Positions 10,803 through 22,990 of a stretch of DNA of 64,000 nt are shown one piece after another (position 1 is the first letter of the stretch; every line of letters starts with the position of its first letter). A program made the translations under genes and the position numbers. The DNA lies in assembly GCA_945643635.1 (NCBI GenBank), contig CALZFC010000251.1, positions 2,529,001-2,593,000 on the forward strand. Direction: 5' to 3'. The notes under the pieces were generated by a model. The model was not told the DNA's origin and ran no database searches. It worked only from the letters and a program-made list of their open reading frames with translations. The stretch comes from Allodiplogaster sudhausi (lineage: Eukaryota > Nematoda > Chromadorea > Rhabditida > Diplogasteridae).

Positions 10803-12486
10803 CTACTGCATGGCTTCGAAGTGGGCGCGGAAGCCGCGAACAAAGCTGCCGTCTTTCGTGCTCAGCACAAGTCGCATAATGTTCGACGAATAAGTGCGGA
10901 AAACGCGGCCCGGACGAGGTTCGCCGGTTAGCCTAGCAATTGGTTAAATGAAGAAGAGTGAAACGCCGTTTGCATAGATATGGAATCTTTGTACGTTACC
11001 AATATCCGTTCTTACTCAACTGGCTTGCATTTCTAACCATTACCTGATAGGCCAGATTAACAATTATAGCACTGCAAACTGTGCACAAAATAAACTTAAC
11101 AAAAAACATAGATTCTAACGTTGCAATCAGATTGCCTCCGAAAGTGCCTTCGTAGAGTTCGACCTTGTCGCAGCACAAGTTGAGGTCCAAGTCGTCAAAG
11201 GTCACCTGCACTTTCTTGCCCTCATCCACCGAGAAGAAGTAGTCGCATTCGGTAGCATTTGGTGGTCCCGGATAGGATGGAGAGTAGACCTGAAGAGAAT
11301 AAGAAGATAACACGGCATATAGCTGTATGGATGGGTTAAATTCCAGCACCAAGTTTGTATCATTGAGGAAGGTTGTTAAGCAATTGGGGAATATGTTTCA
11401 AAAAAAGTAAGTCATCTATAAAACAGTGACAGTGGCTGCTGTGCTGAAGTACGGATTCTCAGGACATCCGGGTTGCGCTAGCGGGTTGTCGATGTCGAAG
11501 GCTAAAGAGTAGAGAATCTTGGAGATATGTCAAGGTATGCAACAAAATCATATTACGTTTAGATTCTTAAATTCAACAATAATTATACTGTGCGACCTCG
11601 TATATTTAATCCTGAGAAGAAGAAAGAAAGGAAAGATATCTAGGTTGCTGACCCGGTCGACCGCATACGTACGGCAGCGCGCTGGAGTCGCATTGATTGC
11701 TGATCCACTTGCCGAGATTCGAATTAGTCTGAAGCGCAGTACAGTGGCCAAAGATGTCGTTCGGGAAGCCTGCGCAAAATACGGCCTTGTTGTGCTGATT
11801 GTTCACCTTGTAAGCGAAAAGCCCCCACACCGAAAGCCTTGATTGAATACCATTGACTTTACCATATTCCCGGACACAAAGCTGATTCATGGGTTTCGAT
11901 GGCTTCAGTGAGGGGCGGGGGACTGTATTTGTAATTGCCTTTCAGAGAAAGCAATGACGCGTCTCACCTTTTCCATAGTTGGTGTACGTGTAATTGCTGC
12001 CGTCGCTCCAAGCCAGCTCGTGACTGCTCGAGTTGGATTGAAGTCCAATGTGCAGGCCGCCCGAGAGGCCGAGCTCCCTCGCCTTGTCTCCGATGTATTT
12101 ATTCGTCTAGAGGCAATCATATTTTGTTCACCATTTTAGACTTAATGAAGAGCATGTAATTGAATGTTTTCAAAAGGAACCGCTCACTTCTTCGTCGTGA
12201 ATGGAGGCGAGGTGTGCCGACTCTTCCTGGCAGCTGATCTCGGCCTTGCTCCATGACCTCTGAAGAATAACATCGCAATTTGCTAACCACTTGTCAACTC
12301 TTTTTCGATCTCATTTTCTAGCCTTGGTTGAGTGAAGAGATACGCATGTCTTCGAGTTTTCGATTTGATCGTAGTCATTGCAAGCGACATCTGGAGAAGA
12401 TCTAACAGAGATTGCAACAAAAAAAAAGTATATTGCAAATATGATCACCTCGTAATCAAAGAGAAGAGCACTGGTTAAAAGTTCGC

Positions 12487-12532
<46 letters not shown>

Positions 12533-13430
12533 GCATGAGAATATGCACTATAACTACATTCATGGAAGTGTAGCTGACTGTTATGCTCCGGACGTCCGCA
12601 TATGCCGTAGAAGTTATCGATGCATGATATATGAATCCAAACCCCGTCGGTTCGGCGTAAAAGCACCATGTTCTTGTTTGACTCTGAGCAGTTCGGTGCT
12701 GGAAGGCAAAAAAGTAAAGGCGGTCTTTTTTTAAATACATAATAATTGAGAAATGACAACGAATCGGCATTATGCGAGAATCAGTTGAGGCGTTGCCAAT
12801 ATTTAGACGAACATTGGTTAGAGGAGTCGACCGGTGTGCCTTCGAGGTTAGAATAGTCGACCGGCGTGCCATCGAACCAGTAGAATTGTTTTGCTGTCTC
12901 GTTACACTCGAGGCCAATCATGACGAATGCGGTCTGCATACGCTGCCGGAGCGCCTCATTTTCCTTCAAGGGTGATAATTTTGAGTTTAACCATACAAAA
13001 CATATGTTAGACGAAAAAGAACAAACAGAACTTGAACAAGAACAAATACAAAGCCAATGTTGCCTCTGCAGAGTGAATGGAGATGAGCTCTCCGCCGTCC
13101 TCCTGGCAGTTCTTTCGTAGCTGAAATTGGATGTCGGAAGTAGGCGTGTTGCGCATGCATCTACCACGAATCAGCGGATCGTACGCGCCCGGACAGCCGG
13201 ATGCTGATTTTCGAAGAGGTTTCATGCCATTATTAAGTGAACGAATAGAATGCACTAATTAGTGAAGTTTTCTTTAGAAATAGTTGAAATCCTTGGTCCT
13301 CGCCATAAGATGTAGTACTTCTGATATACACATAGTAACTCAACAACAGAAATCGCTTCATTCTTTTATTTAAAACTTTCCAACCGACGGAAATGAGAAT
13401 AGCGAAGAGGGCGACGCAGAAGAATCCCAT
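10803..13430 (-). CDS. Secreted C-type lectin x2 + CUB protein, copy A
   Basis: Eleven exons (minus): 13430-13385, 13203-13064, 12963-12792, 12698-12579, 12390-12323, 12259-12188, 12106-11968, 11769-11653, 11501-11431, 11289-11120, 10932-10803. All phases fit, giving 1245 nt and a 414-aa product. A signal peptide (MGFFCVALFAILISVASG) is split by intron 1. CTLD1 spans exons 2-4 (NCQEDGGELISIHSAE; KQFYWFDGTPVDYSN) and CTLD2 exons 5-8 (ESAHLVSIHDEE; LHIGLQSN; WISNQCDSSALPYVCGRP). CUB spans exons 9-11 (VYSPSYPGPPNATECDYF; DDLDLNLCCDKVELYEG). A glycan-binding extracellular role is inferred from the family. Introns 2, 3 and 5 use GC donors (GAG|GCAAC, CAAC|GCC, AAG|GCTAGA). Exon 3 carries a 30-bp in-frame tandem duplication absent from the other copies. 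Divergent from copy B. Confidence 0.87.
12491..12530. repeat. TA microsatellite in lectin A intron 4
   Basis: A run of about 20 TA units lies in the intron after exon 4 of lectin gene A. It is the source of a spurious Tyr-Ile repeat ORF. Similar TA runs occur at about 43484-43520 and 48625-48660. Confidence 0.9.
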
Positions 13431-13472
13431 GTCGCGTGTGTTTTCAAGGTTGGCATTTTCAGGTCGACGCCG

Positions 13473-13482
13473 CTTTTATATA
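13473..13482 (-). promoter_or_regulatory. TATA box of lectin gene A
   Basis: TATATAAAAG on the minus strand, 43 nt before the ATG. The motif and its context (GTCTATATAAAAGC.GCGTCG) recur before lectin gene C at 24865-24874. Before gene B the same place reads TTTAAAAAAG. A short untranslated leader of roughly 15-20 nt is implied. Confidence 0.6.
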
Positions 13483-13831
13483 GACATTGTCGTGCGCCCC
13501 TCTGGCTCAATGCTGGCAAATTTGACATTTCATTTCATTCAAGACGATAACAATTTGCGTAGGCAGACAGACAAGAAGAAGAAGGAAGCTATCATTGTAT
13601 TCAAATGCCTCTGGAGATAAGCAGATTTGCCGCTATACGCTCTTGGTCACGTAAACTTTGCTCTTGGCTTATGGCTAGAATGAGGAGTGCATTGTGGAAG
13701 TGGTGGGAACCAGAAATAGCATGCAGGCGCGAGAGAGACAGAGATGAAATGAGAAGAAAATACTAGAGTCTAGTGGAGATATAGAAAGGAAAGCATTAAA
13801 TGCCTTGCGCCATGAAGATCAAATGGCATAA

Positions 13832-13845
13832 TGAACCTGGGTTCA
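13832..13845. promoter_or_regulatory. Conserved palindrome TGAACC-N2-GGTTCA upstream of lectin A
   Basis: A perfect everted repeat of the half-site GGTTCA, about 400 nt before the ATG. It sits inside a longer block shared with genes B and C that begins with ATGAATATGGGGGCGT. It resembles a nuclear-receptor ER-2 response element, but this is inference from the motif alone. Confidence 0.45.
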
Positions 13846-13849
13846 ATCA

Positions 13850-15950
13850 CAAAAGTTCACGCCCCCATATTCATGGGTGCACATACTGAATGCTTCACAT
13901 TCTTTTCTCTGGGCTTTCTAAAAAATCTCAAGATTTCTCGAACGCACAGAAAAGCATGCGGCATGCCTTGCACTTATGCTTGTCTTCGAAAAGAGCCTGC
14001 GCATATTCCATTATGATGTTGAAATAAAATAAAATATTGCAGGCCAGAGATGAATGTTTTTTTTCCAAATTATTAATTCCATTAGAGCATATAGATTTAT
14101 AAAACAAAATTATTAAAATAAATTTTTAAAGAAAATGAGTAATTATTTATAAACAACCACCCCCCCCAAGAAGTTATTGAAAACATATTTTATCAGCCCA
14201 CTCACCATTGTCGCTGTCATATTTTTGATTGTGATTGTGATTTTCTAGAACGCTAAAATCCAAAAATGTGTAAAAATGTAAAACAAAATGCTCGTTCGTC
14301 TATTGGTGAACATACAATTAAAAAATATAATGGGCACAAGAGGAAGAAGAGGCGTGAGGAGTGAGAGATTTGCCGTGCGTTGTGTCATCTTCCTCTGTCG
14401 CGTCGACAGCACCAACATTTTGAATTTCTAATGAGCACAATTATTAATTTTTAAGTAAACCAAAACGTGAACTTGAACCGTGAATCTTTCAGCATACAGC
14501 ATTAACCATCCTCTGGCTTTGGCCACGTGCTCCCCCCTGCCCATAGTACTTCAATGCTGGCATAGTAAGCTTCTCCATGCTTTACAGTATTTTTAGCTGA
14601 TATTCATTTCTTAGGTGCATAGTTGCACAGCCTCGTTTATTGATTGTTTTGAGAGCTTAGCATCTCTCTCTTCCTCACACTATTTAATCGTTTGTATTTT
14701 TTAAATAATTTTTTTTAAAATAAAACCCTTTTGCTTTAACTTGGCTCAGAGTTGAAACACATTTGAAGATTTATGCATTCAATCGAGTCTTCGTAACTGA
14801 TTGCCGTTACTTTAAAGGGAGATCTTTATTGATCAAAACAGAGAAGAGCACCTTTATCGCGATCACCAAACATGCCAATTGGCTTTTACTTCCAGGCCGT
14901 CGACAAGTACAGCTGATTTTTTAATTCCGAATATGAACACAAAATATCCTTGCGAATTGTTTAATGGATGCTGTTAGATGATTGAATGTGCGGGCACAGC
15001 AAAACTCGGGGGGCATCATCATCATTTATCGTAACAGCGAGGGAGAATAGTAGGAAATAGCATTACAAGATAGCTGATTGACAGACACGGTTCCTAATAA
15101 TCTCCATCGCCATTACGTTAAAAGATGATGCCCCTGAGTTTTGCTGTACCCGCACATTCAATCATGTACATAACAACATCTATTAAATAATCGCTCTCAT
15201 TAGTAATGAATGAGTTCCTTTGTAAAACTGCGATTAGTCTTCATTCAATATAAAATTACCAAACTGACGATTAAAACGAATAGTATCATAACATAGCAGA
15301 AGAACATTGTGAAACAAGCCAATCAACTTTTGATTGGGCTGACAGCTGTTGGAGTCAAAGGATGAGGGAGGAGAACGGTCGTTTATACAAGTATATCCTG
15401 GCGAAAGTGCGCTTCTTCAAAGGAACCATATGTACAACCGTATTCCTTGTACCGGTATGGAGTAGTACAATTTGGGTGATTTCCCTCTGACTTCCTCGCA
15501 TCTGCCATATGCGGAGCCTTCGTCAGTTCTTTGCGAAACGGGTGTTCTATTAAACGAATACTTGTAATTGAGAACAATTTTGTGTCTTCATGATAGTGAA
15601 TAAAAGCTATCAGACACCGAATGGTTCTATGGTAGAACATCAGGGCCATTTTGAACACGTTTTTGAAAAAAATTTGATTCTTTTCTGCATATAGTGCGTG
15701 TCAAACAGGAGAGTGCCTATGATAAACACTAAAGAAAATTTATCCTAGCCATGTTTTACGGACATTTAAGTTTGTCATAAGTAGAAATTTTTCCAAATTC
15801 CTGGAACTACATACGTTTAAGACAAGTCCGAATTTTTATAAAGCCATGTTAATATTGAGTTAATTTTATCGTTGCACTCGGCATGCCGAATGCTTTTTTA
15901 CTATTCAATCGAGAATTCTGGAGCCATGAATATGGGGGCGTTAACTTTTG
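13850..15950. other. Intergenic region between divergent lectin genes A and B
   Basis: No gene was seen. Both ends mirror each other: the promoter segments of A (13430-14000) and B (15870-16408) are inverted copies, so the central part is the junction of an inverted duplication. It contains the hairpin element at 14983-15163 and AT-rich low-complexity sequence. Confidence 0.65.
14983..15163. mobile_element. Short hairpin MITE with about 40-bp inverted termini
   Basis: The left end starts GATTGAATGTGCGGGCACAG and the right end is its near-perfect reverse complement (CTGTACCCGCACATTCAATC). Arms are about 40 bp with three or so mismatches and a loop of roughly 100 nt. The target duplication is not clear. 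Confidence 0.65.
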
Positions 15951-15954
15951 TTAT

Positions 15955-15968
15955 TGAACTCGGGTTTA
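15955..15968. promoter_or_regulatory. Degenerate palindrome upstream of lectin B
   Basis: TGAACT-CG-GGTTTA occupies the position of the perfect TGAACC-N2-GGTTCA of copies A and C, about 450 nt before the B start codon. One base is changed in each half-site. Confidence 0.4.
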
Positions 15969-16407
15969 TTATGTCAGTTGACCTTCATGGTGCAAGGCGT
16001 TCAATCCTAGCCTTTCTTTATCTCCTCTAGACTCTAGTATTTTTCTCATTCCCTCTGTGATTCTCTCTCTCTCTCGCGTATACATTATATTTCTCGCTCC
16101 CACCACTTCCACAATGCACTCCTCTTTCTAGCCACAAGCTTAAGAGCAAAGTTTAGTCGACCTTAACGCCAGAAGCGCGTATAACTGAAAATATGCCTAT
16201 CTCCACAGGCATTTGAACCCAATGATAGCAAGCAAGCTCCATTCTGCTTGCACTCTGGAATATCTTGCCTGTCTGCCCACGCAAATTGATATGGTCTTGA
16301 ATGAAACGAAATGTCAAATTTGCCAGCATTAGGCCAGATGACAGACGATAACGTCTTTAAAAAAGCAGCGTCGGCAAGAAAATACCAACCTTGAAAACAA
16401 ACGCGAC

Positions 16408-19127
16408 ATGAAATTCTTCAGCGTCGCCCTCTTCGCTGTTCTAATTTCCTTCGGTAGGAAACTTTTAAATAAAATACTGATATAAAGCGATGTCTGTTGT
16501 GGAGTTATGCGTATATCGTCTGTCCCCCTGTCCCCCACATTGCATGTTCCGGCGGGGTACGGATCGAATATTTGGTGCTTGTTTGAGTGCCCACTATGGT
16601 GACAGAGAGAGAGAGAGAGAGAGAAAAAAAATATTATAAGCGTTCCTTTGTGGCAAGGACCAAAGATTACAACTATTTCTAAAGAAAAACTTCATTATTT
16701 AATACATTATATTCATTTATATATTTAATAATGACATGAAAACTCTACGAATATCAGTGTCCGGCTGTCCGGGCATGTACGAACCGCTGATTCGCGGTAA
16801 GTGCACGCGCGGCACGCCTACTTTCGACTCCCAATATCTGCTACGAAAGAACTGCCAGGAGGACGGCGGAGAGCTCATCTCCATTCACTCTGCAGAGGCA
16901 ACATTTCATTGTCCTTGTTCTTGTTCAAGTTGTGTTTGTTCTTTTTCGTCTAGCCTATGTTTTGTATGGTTAAACTCAAAAATATCACTCTTGAAGGAAA
17001 ATGAGGCGCTCCGGCAGCGTATGCATACCGAATTCATCATGATTGGCCTCGGGTGTAACGAGACAGCAAAACAGTTCTACTGGTTCGATGGCACGCCGGT
17101 CGACTATTCTAACAACTGTTCGTCTAAATATTGGCAACGCAACTCAACTAATTCTCGGAAAATGTCGATTCGTCGTAATTTCCGGATTAATTATTTGTAG
17201 AAAACCTCCTCAGTTTGTTGCTTTCCAGCAACGCACTGCTCCGATTCCAACGAGAACGTCGTGCTTTTACGCCAAAGCGACGGGCTTTGGATTTATTCAG
17301 CATCATCCTCCGACAACTTCTACGGGCTATGCGGGCGGGCTGGTCAAAATAGTTAGTTAGAGTTCCATGAATGTATTTATTGTGTGTATTCTCATTAGGG
17401 CCATCTACCGCGAACTATTAACGTCTAGCCTCTTAATTTTGACAATGAGGTGACCTTATTTGCAATATCCTTCTTTTTTTGTTGCAATGTACATATGTAC
17501 TCCTAACATATGTACATCGCAACAAAAAAATGTATGGCGCTTCTGTGTATTATACCTGACATGATCTTCTCCAGATGTCGCATGCAATGACTACGATGAA
17601 ATCGAAAATTCGAAGACATGTGTATCTCTTCGCTCAACTAAGGCTAGAAAATTAGATTGATAGATGAGTTAGTTAGCCGTTGTGATGTTATTCTTCAGAG
17701 GTCATGGCGCATGGCCGAGAACAGCTGCCAGGAAGAGTCTGCACACCTCGTCTCCATTCACGACCCTGAAGTGTGGGCATCTTTATGAACAAACTCAATT
17801 TTACATGTTCTTCTCAAGTCACAAAATTGTGAATAAAAGGGTTGCCTCTAGACGAATAAATACATCGGAGACAAGGCGAAGGAGCTCGGCCTCTTGGAAG
17901 GTCTGCATATTGGACTTCAGTCCAACGCGAGCATGCACGAGCTGGCTTGGACGGACGGCAGCAATTACACGTACAACAACTATGGTAGAGGTGTGACGCC
18001 TCATTATTCTCAATCACTATTACACAGCGATTTTTTATAGTCGAAAATTATACGGACAACGTTTAACAATCCGGAAATATTGTAGTGCTTGAATATCGAT
18101 TTTTGTCAGTTTCGTGGAGGGGAGACTATCGCGGATAAGTTGAGAAGTCAGGGTAATGTGTCTGAATTTAGGCTTCCCGAACGACATCTTTGGTCACTGC
18201 ACGGTGCTCGAGACGCGTTCGAATCACGGCGAGTGGATCAGCAATCAATACGACTACAGCGCGCTGCCGTACGCATGCGGTCGACCGGGTCAGTGACTTA
18301 TCCTATTATTATTTTTCTGCTTCCCAGAATTTAATAAAGTATAAAGTATTAAAATATTTAGTTAATCACTTTAAACTTAATACGATTTCATTGGATCTTC
18401 ATATCGCTCCACAATCCTGCTCTCTTTATCCTTCGATATCGACAATCCGCTAGCGGAGCCCGGTTGCCCCGAGAATCCGTACTTCTTCACAGCAGACACT
18501 GTCATTGATTTACTCAAGTATTTTTAAACATATTCTACAATTACCGCTAGGAAAATAGTCTTGCAATTTTAGTCTGAAATTGGCCCATCTCTTGATCAAT
18601 CAATATATCTGTATTTATCTTCTTCCCCACTTCAGGTCTACTCTCCGTCCTATCCGGGACCGCCAAATGCTACCGAATGCGACTACTTCTTCGCTGTGGA
18701 TGAGGGGAAGAAAGTGCAGGTGACCTTCGACGACTTCGACCTCAATATGTGCTGCGACAAAGTTGAACTCTACGAAGGCGCTTTCGGAGGCAATCTGGTT
18801 GCAACGTTAGAATTTACGTTTTTTGTTAAGTTTATGTGTGCACAGTTTACAGTGGTAAAATTTTTAACCTGGCCTATGAGCTAATGGTTAGAAATGCAAG
18901 CCAGTTGAGTAAGAACGGATATTGGTAACGTACAAAGATACCAGTTCCATATCTATGCAAACGGCGTTTCACTCTTCTTCATTTAACCAATTGCCAGGCT
19001 AACCGGCGAACTTCGTCCGGGCCGCGTTTTCCGCACTTACTCGTCGAACATTATGCGACTTGTGCTGAGCACGAAAGACGGCAGCTTTGTTCGCGGCTTC
19101 CGTGCGCACTTCGAAGCCATGCAGTAG
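16408..19127 (+). CDS. Secreted C-type lectin x2 + CUB protein, copy B (damaged acceptor)
   Basis: Exons: 16408-16453, 16758-16897, 16997-17138, 17229-17351, 17575-17642, 17699-17770, 17852-17990, 18172-18288, 18430-18500, 18636-18805, 18998-19127. The reading frame is consistent throughout (1218 nt, 405 aa). Order: signal peptide MKFFSVALFAVLIS, CTLD1 (KQFYWFDGTPVDYSN), CTLD2 (LHIGLQSN; SALPYACGRP), CUB (DDFDLNMCCDKVELYEG), ending HFEAMQ. The acceptor of exon 9 reads TTTAT instead of TTTAG, so either exon 9 is skipped (71 nt, frame lost) or a cryptic site is used. With a degraded TATA box this suggests early pseudogenisation. Introns 2, 3 and 5 have GC donors as in copy A. Exon 8 has lost the conserved CTLD2 cysteine (NQY for NQC). 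A small hairpin (TGTTGCAATGTACATATGT and mirror) lies at about 17481-17527 in intron 4. Confidence 0.78.
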
Positions 19128-19351
19128 GAGACGGTCGATTGATTCGTGAGAGTATCGTTTTGCTTTGTATATCCACCAATGTTTCGATAAATGATAAGAT
19201 GTTAAGTTCTCGGTTACTTTTTCATACAACCTGTTCAGCCCACAGAGCAACAAAAAAGAGAAAAAAACAACAACAACATTATGAAGACACAGGATGGCCG
19301 TCTTCAAGCATATTCAGACTATGTATATATGTTCATATGTATATACAGTAC

Positions 19352-19765
19352 AAAAAGTCTATGAACTTTTTGTTTTTCATTCATAATTTCCTTCAAAATG
19401 TATGAACTTAAATGAAATTTTCAGGGTTGCTTCTTTGTAATAATAGATCTCCAGTAGCAGAATATTAGATTCATTGATATACTACAGAGCGATAAAAAAT
19501 CAATTACTCAATTTACCCGGGTTGCACATTTAGTCGTGCTGGACAAAATGGATTATTTCTTTGATATTCGGCTATTTTGTATTGGATAAATGGTTGAGAT
19601 GTATTCTAGAACATCTCTGCGATAACTTTTTGGTCTAGTCGCTACTTAATCACATGTTTTTACATGTGGTCAGCCCCCAGTACCCGATCCATGCAGGCGG
19701 CCTGAGATGCAGGAGGATAAAGTCGATCTTTTACTGCAATATGTATAGTAATCATGATGTCCATA
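19352..19765. repeat. Left arm of a 3.9-kb-spaced inverted repeat
   Basis: This segment is roughly 90 percent or more identical, by eye, to the reverse complement of 23225-23655. Shared landmarks include CAGCCCCCAGTACC, GCAGGCGGCCTGAGATGCAG and ACTTTTTGGTCTAGTCGC. A third, shorter, same-sense relative of the right arm is at about 24165-24400. The LINE and a MITE lie between the arms. Confidence 0.85.
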
Positions 19766-19769
19766 TGTT

Positions 19770-20525
19770 CGCAAAGCATGATCGAACTTATTTTCATGGT
19801 TACTAATTCTGCGCAAATTAAATTCTAACTGTTTGAGCCCGCGATGACCGCAGTGGCCAACTTTCGCCCGCAGTCAGGACCAACTTAAAGTGATGCTACG
19901 CGGGAGTCTGATTTTCAAAAAGGGTTTGCCTGTCTCAAGTGATAGTTAATAGACTTTTACATGTTCTTTTGCCTTACTTCTTGCCTGGCTTTATGAGGTC
20001 ACCAGATAAAGTAGATCGTTTGAATTTACTCAAGGCACAATGTAGCCCGGTGTTATATAAGGCTGGAAAATAAACCCGAAAATTTTTAGATCGATTCAAA
20101 AATCACTTTATTCTATACAGCAGTGTGTCCTGCAATAGTTTTAATCCCAATTTGACAGTTTAATGTTGTGATTGTTTTAAAACACACAGCTGTCAAGCAC
20201 AACGTACTACTCTATGCCATGTTGCCAAAACGATCATCTACTGATTCTTTATTCGCAACACGATGTTACTTAATGCGACACATTACAATGGCATAGATGC
20301 ACTTATATGTAAAGCTAAAGAAAATTACAGAACAAAAAGCAAAAAGAAGGAGAAGGAGAAGAAACAAAATTACGAGAGAAAAGTAAAAAAAAAAAACGAG
20401 AAACAGGTGAAGGAGAAGGAAGTAGGCAAATCGAATATATGATGGCAAACTAATTATTTACGAACCCTTAAAGCATTGTTAGTGAATGAATCAAAAGAGA
20501 GAGAAAACTCGCTATCAGCTAGACC
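19770..20525. other. Noncoding stretch between inverted-repeat arm and MITE
   Basis: No gene is supportable. An A/G-rich tract at about 20335-20430 produces a hydrophobic antisense ORF that I regard as compositional. Confidence 0.5.
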
Positions 20526-20530
20526 ATTAA

Positions 20531-20967
20531 AGGAAGTATCCGACGAAAAAATAACTTCTTCTTTTATATTCCTATATGATCAAATCTGGCCTAAAAGATC
20601 GATTAGAGGTGATCCCGCTTTACGAAGGTCAGTATTTAGCCAGAAATTTGCATTTGTTTTTTGGAATATGGTAGAAAACGTCTCTGTCGATGCACCCGGT
20701 GTATGCTCAAATCCAAGCAAGGAGTGCCAACGGGTGGGAAGAAGAGGCAGTCTCTGACCGTCTTGCCCACTTAGCACCCCATTTTCACCAAGGGATGAGA
20801 GATACAGACGTTAGAGAAAAGCGAGACAATGAAAGAAGTCGAGAGAGGTTAGATACACATACGAAATTTTGTAGCGGGCGCTCAAGAAAGGCTCATCCAG
20901 TTGGGAGTTTAGCACAGTTTGAAACGTAATTTTATTAGATACGGTATTCTTTCGTCGGATACTTCCT
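20531..20967. mobile_element. TTAA-flanked MITE with AGGAAGTATCCG termini
   Basis: The ends AGGAAGTATCCGACGAA and its reverse complement are flanked by TTAA on both sides (20527-20530 and 20968-20971). The same termini bound a second copy at 28286-28562. It is inserted in the 3' part of the LINE, so the LINE frame appears to run into the MITE end. Confidence 0.75.
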
Positions 20968-20971
20968 TTAA

Positions 20972-22990
20972 GCACCTTGAATGTTTTGTGGACAATCGAA
21001 TTGTTAAGAGTATTATCACTAGCCTTAAAAGTTGGATATAGCTTAAAAGATCTTCCCCTGGTTCGGGAGGGAAGAATGTTGAAAAATGTTGACAGAGGCA
21101 AGTCAGAGTGACCAGAACAAAGCGAGAACATAATTTTATAACATGCAATTTCTCTGCGAACTGTGAGAGGAGGGAGAATTCGGAGCATGCATTTTCATAA
21201 GACAAAAACTTAAATCTACAGCGTGCATATAGACGCCTAAGGAAATATTTCTGGACATTTTCGATAAGGTTAATCTCTCGAATTAGATGGGGGTCGTAAA
21301 CTGGGGATGCATACTCTATAATCGATCTAACATATGCAATATATGCGGTAACAAGCACTTTGGCACTGCGAGAGCGAATACATAGAAAGAGGAAATTTGT
21401 GCGCTTATTCGCCTTCTTAACAATATCTATAATATGAGGCAGAAATGAAAGATTATTGGTAAAAAGGACACCTAGATCCCTAACATATTGAGGATTTGAA
21501 ACTGGAGAACCAAATATGGAAAACTGTAGCCTCGGGTTAGTACTTCCAAAATGGAGGAGAGCACACTTATCTGCATTGATGGAAAGCTGCCATATTTTTA
21601 CCCAGTCTTCGATGCAAGATATGACATAATCGAGAGGAGAGGAAGTCGGATCTCTAGTCGGAAAGATACTAATGACTTTCAAGTCGTCAGCAAAAAGAAA
21701 TGGAATGAATTTATTAGAATCAGTGAAATTGTCACAAATATCATTAATAAAAATAAGGAACAGAAGAGGACCTAATACGGTTCCCTGACCTATTCCAGAC
21801 AGAACTGTGGAGGGCGGAGAAAGAGCACTTTCTAGCGAAACAGATTGAGTGCGATCACGCAGCCAACCAGATAGTCAATTATGCAGTTTGCCACAAATAC
21901 CATACGAAGTAAGCTTTGACAGCAACTTAGGATGAGAGAGAGTATCAAATGCTTTAGCAAAATCTATATGTAAAACATCAAAATTACATTTCTTAGCATG
22001 TAGTTCAAGGAGCTTATTTTTATAAATCAGGAGTTGTAATGTAGAGCTACGGTTCCGACGAAAGCCAAATTGACTGTCAGAGAGAAGTCTATTCTCGAAG
22101 AGAAATTTATATACAGAGAACTTTACGATGCGTTCAATGCACTTAGAAATGGGACTAGTAAGTGAAATAGGGCGATAATTGCACGGTTTATCTCTGGCGC
22201 CTTTCTTGAATAATGGCCTAATTATTGCTTGCTTCCAGGTTAACGGAACTTCACCAGACATAAATGATGATTCAAAGATAAGCGAGAGAGGGAGAGCAAG
22301 AGAAGTTGCGCATTTCTTCAAGAAAAAAGAAGGAATTGACTCAGGACCAAGAGAAGTTTTAGATGGCACACCACGCAGGAAACGCTCGACAATATATGGA
22401 GAAAAGTCAACAGCATCGAATGAGAGAGATGTACGAGGGGCGAAAGGAGGAAGAATACCATTATCGAGTGTGAAAACAGAGTCAAATTGCGCAGCTAGAG
22501 CTGCCGATTTTTCAGCAGGAGAACAAGCAATCGAGGAATCATTCAAAGAAAGAGAAGGAATAATAGTCCTACCTTTGATAAGATTGCGCATGTGAAGAAA
22601 GATGCCATTTCTATTAGATAGAACGCGCTTCTTCTCCTTCGCAACGGATTCTCGGCGAATATGATAGCGAATCTTACGACATACATTGTTATACTCTGCG
22701 AGAGAGGCTCTACGTTTCCACAGTCGATGCTTAAGCTTAATGAGGCGCGCTAAAGTTCTGTTATGCTTCACAGGAGAGTTAGCATGCGAGAGTGGAATGC
22801 AAGCATTAATAATGGAATTAACATAAGCTACAAATTTTTCATACATAATGTGAACCGAGTCCCCCACATGTAGAATGTGATACCAATTGGAAGAAGAAAA
22901 AAGAAAATTTGCCAGAGTATAGTTTCCTTTCCTCCAGCTGCGTCGCATGTTATCAGCAGGAGGATCTTTTGAAAAAAGAGAAGAACTCAC
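20972..22990 (-). mobile_element. CR1/Jockey-like non-LTR retrotransposon, reverse transcriptase region, damaged
   Basis: ORF 22990-21875 contains the pre-RT region and RT motifs (NYRPISLTSPISKCIERIV; DSQFGFRRNRSSTLQLL; LHIDFAKAFDTLSHPKLL). An in-frame TGA at 21875-21877 (probably from a Trp codon) interrupts it. The frame then continues with LSGIGQGTVLGPLLFLIFIN, the catalytic FLFADDLKV motif and the thumb, to about 21070. A frameshift there moves to the frame encoding SRTRGRSFKLYP. No endonuclease domain is visible, so it is 5'-truncated or that part is lost. Not autonomous. Confidence 0.88.

Noticed and set aside
20266..20448. Hydrophobic minus-strand ORF (Phe/Leu-rich)
   Set aside because: Produced by an A/G-rich tract on the plus strand; composition-driven, no splice or family evidence.
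22179..22595. Plus-strand ORF inside the LINE
   Set aside because: Antisense of the reverse transcriptase frame, with no independent support.
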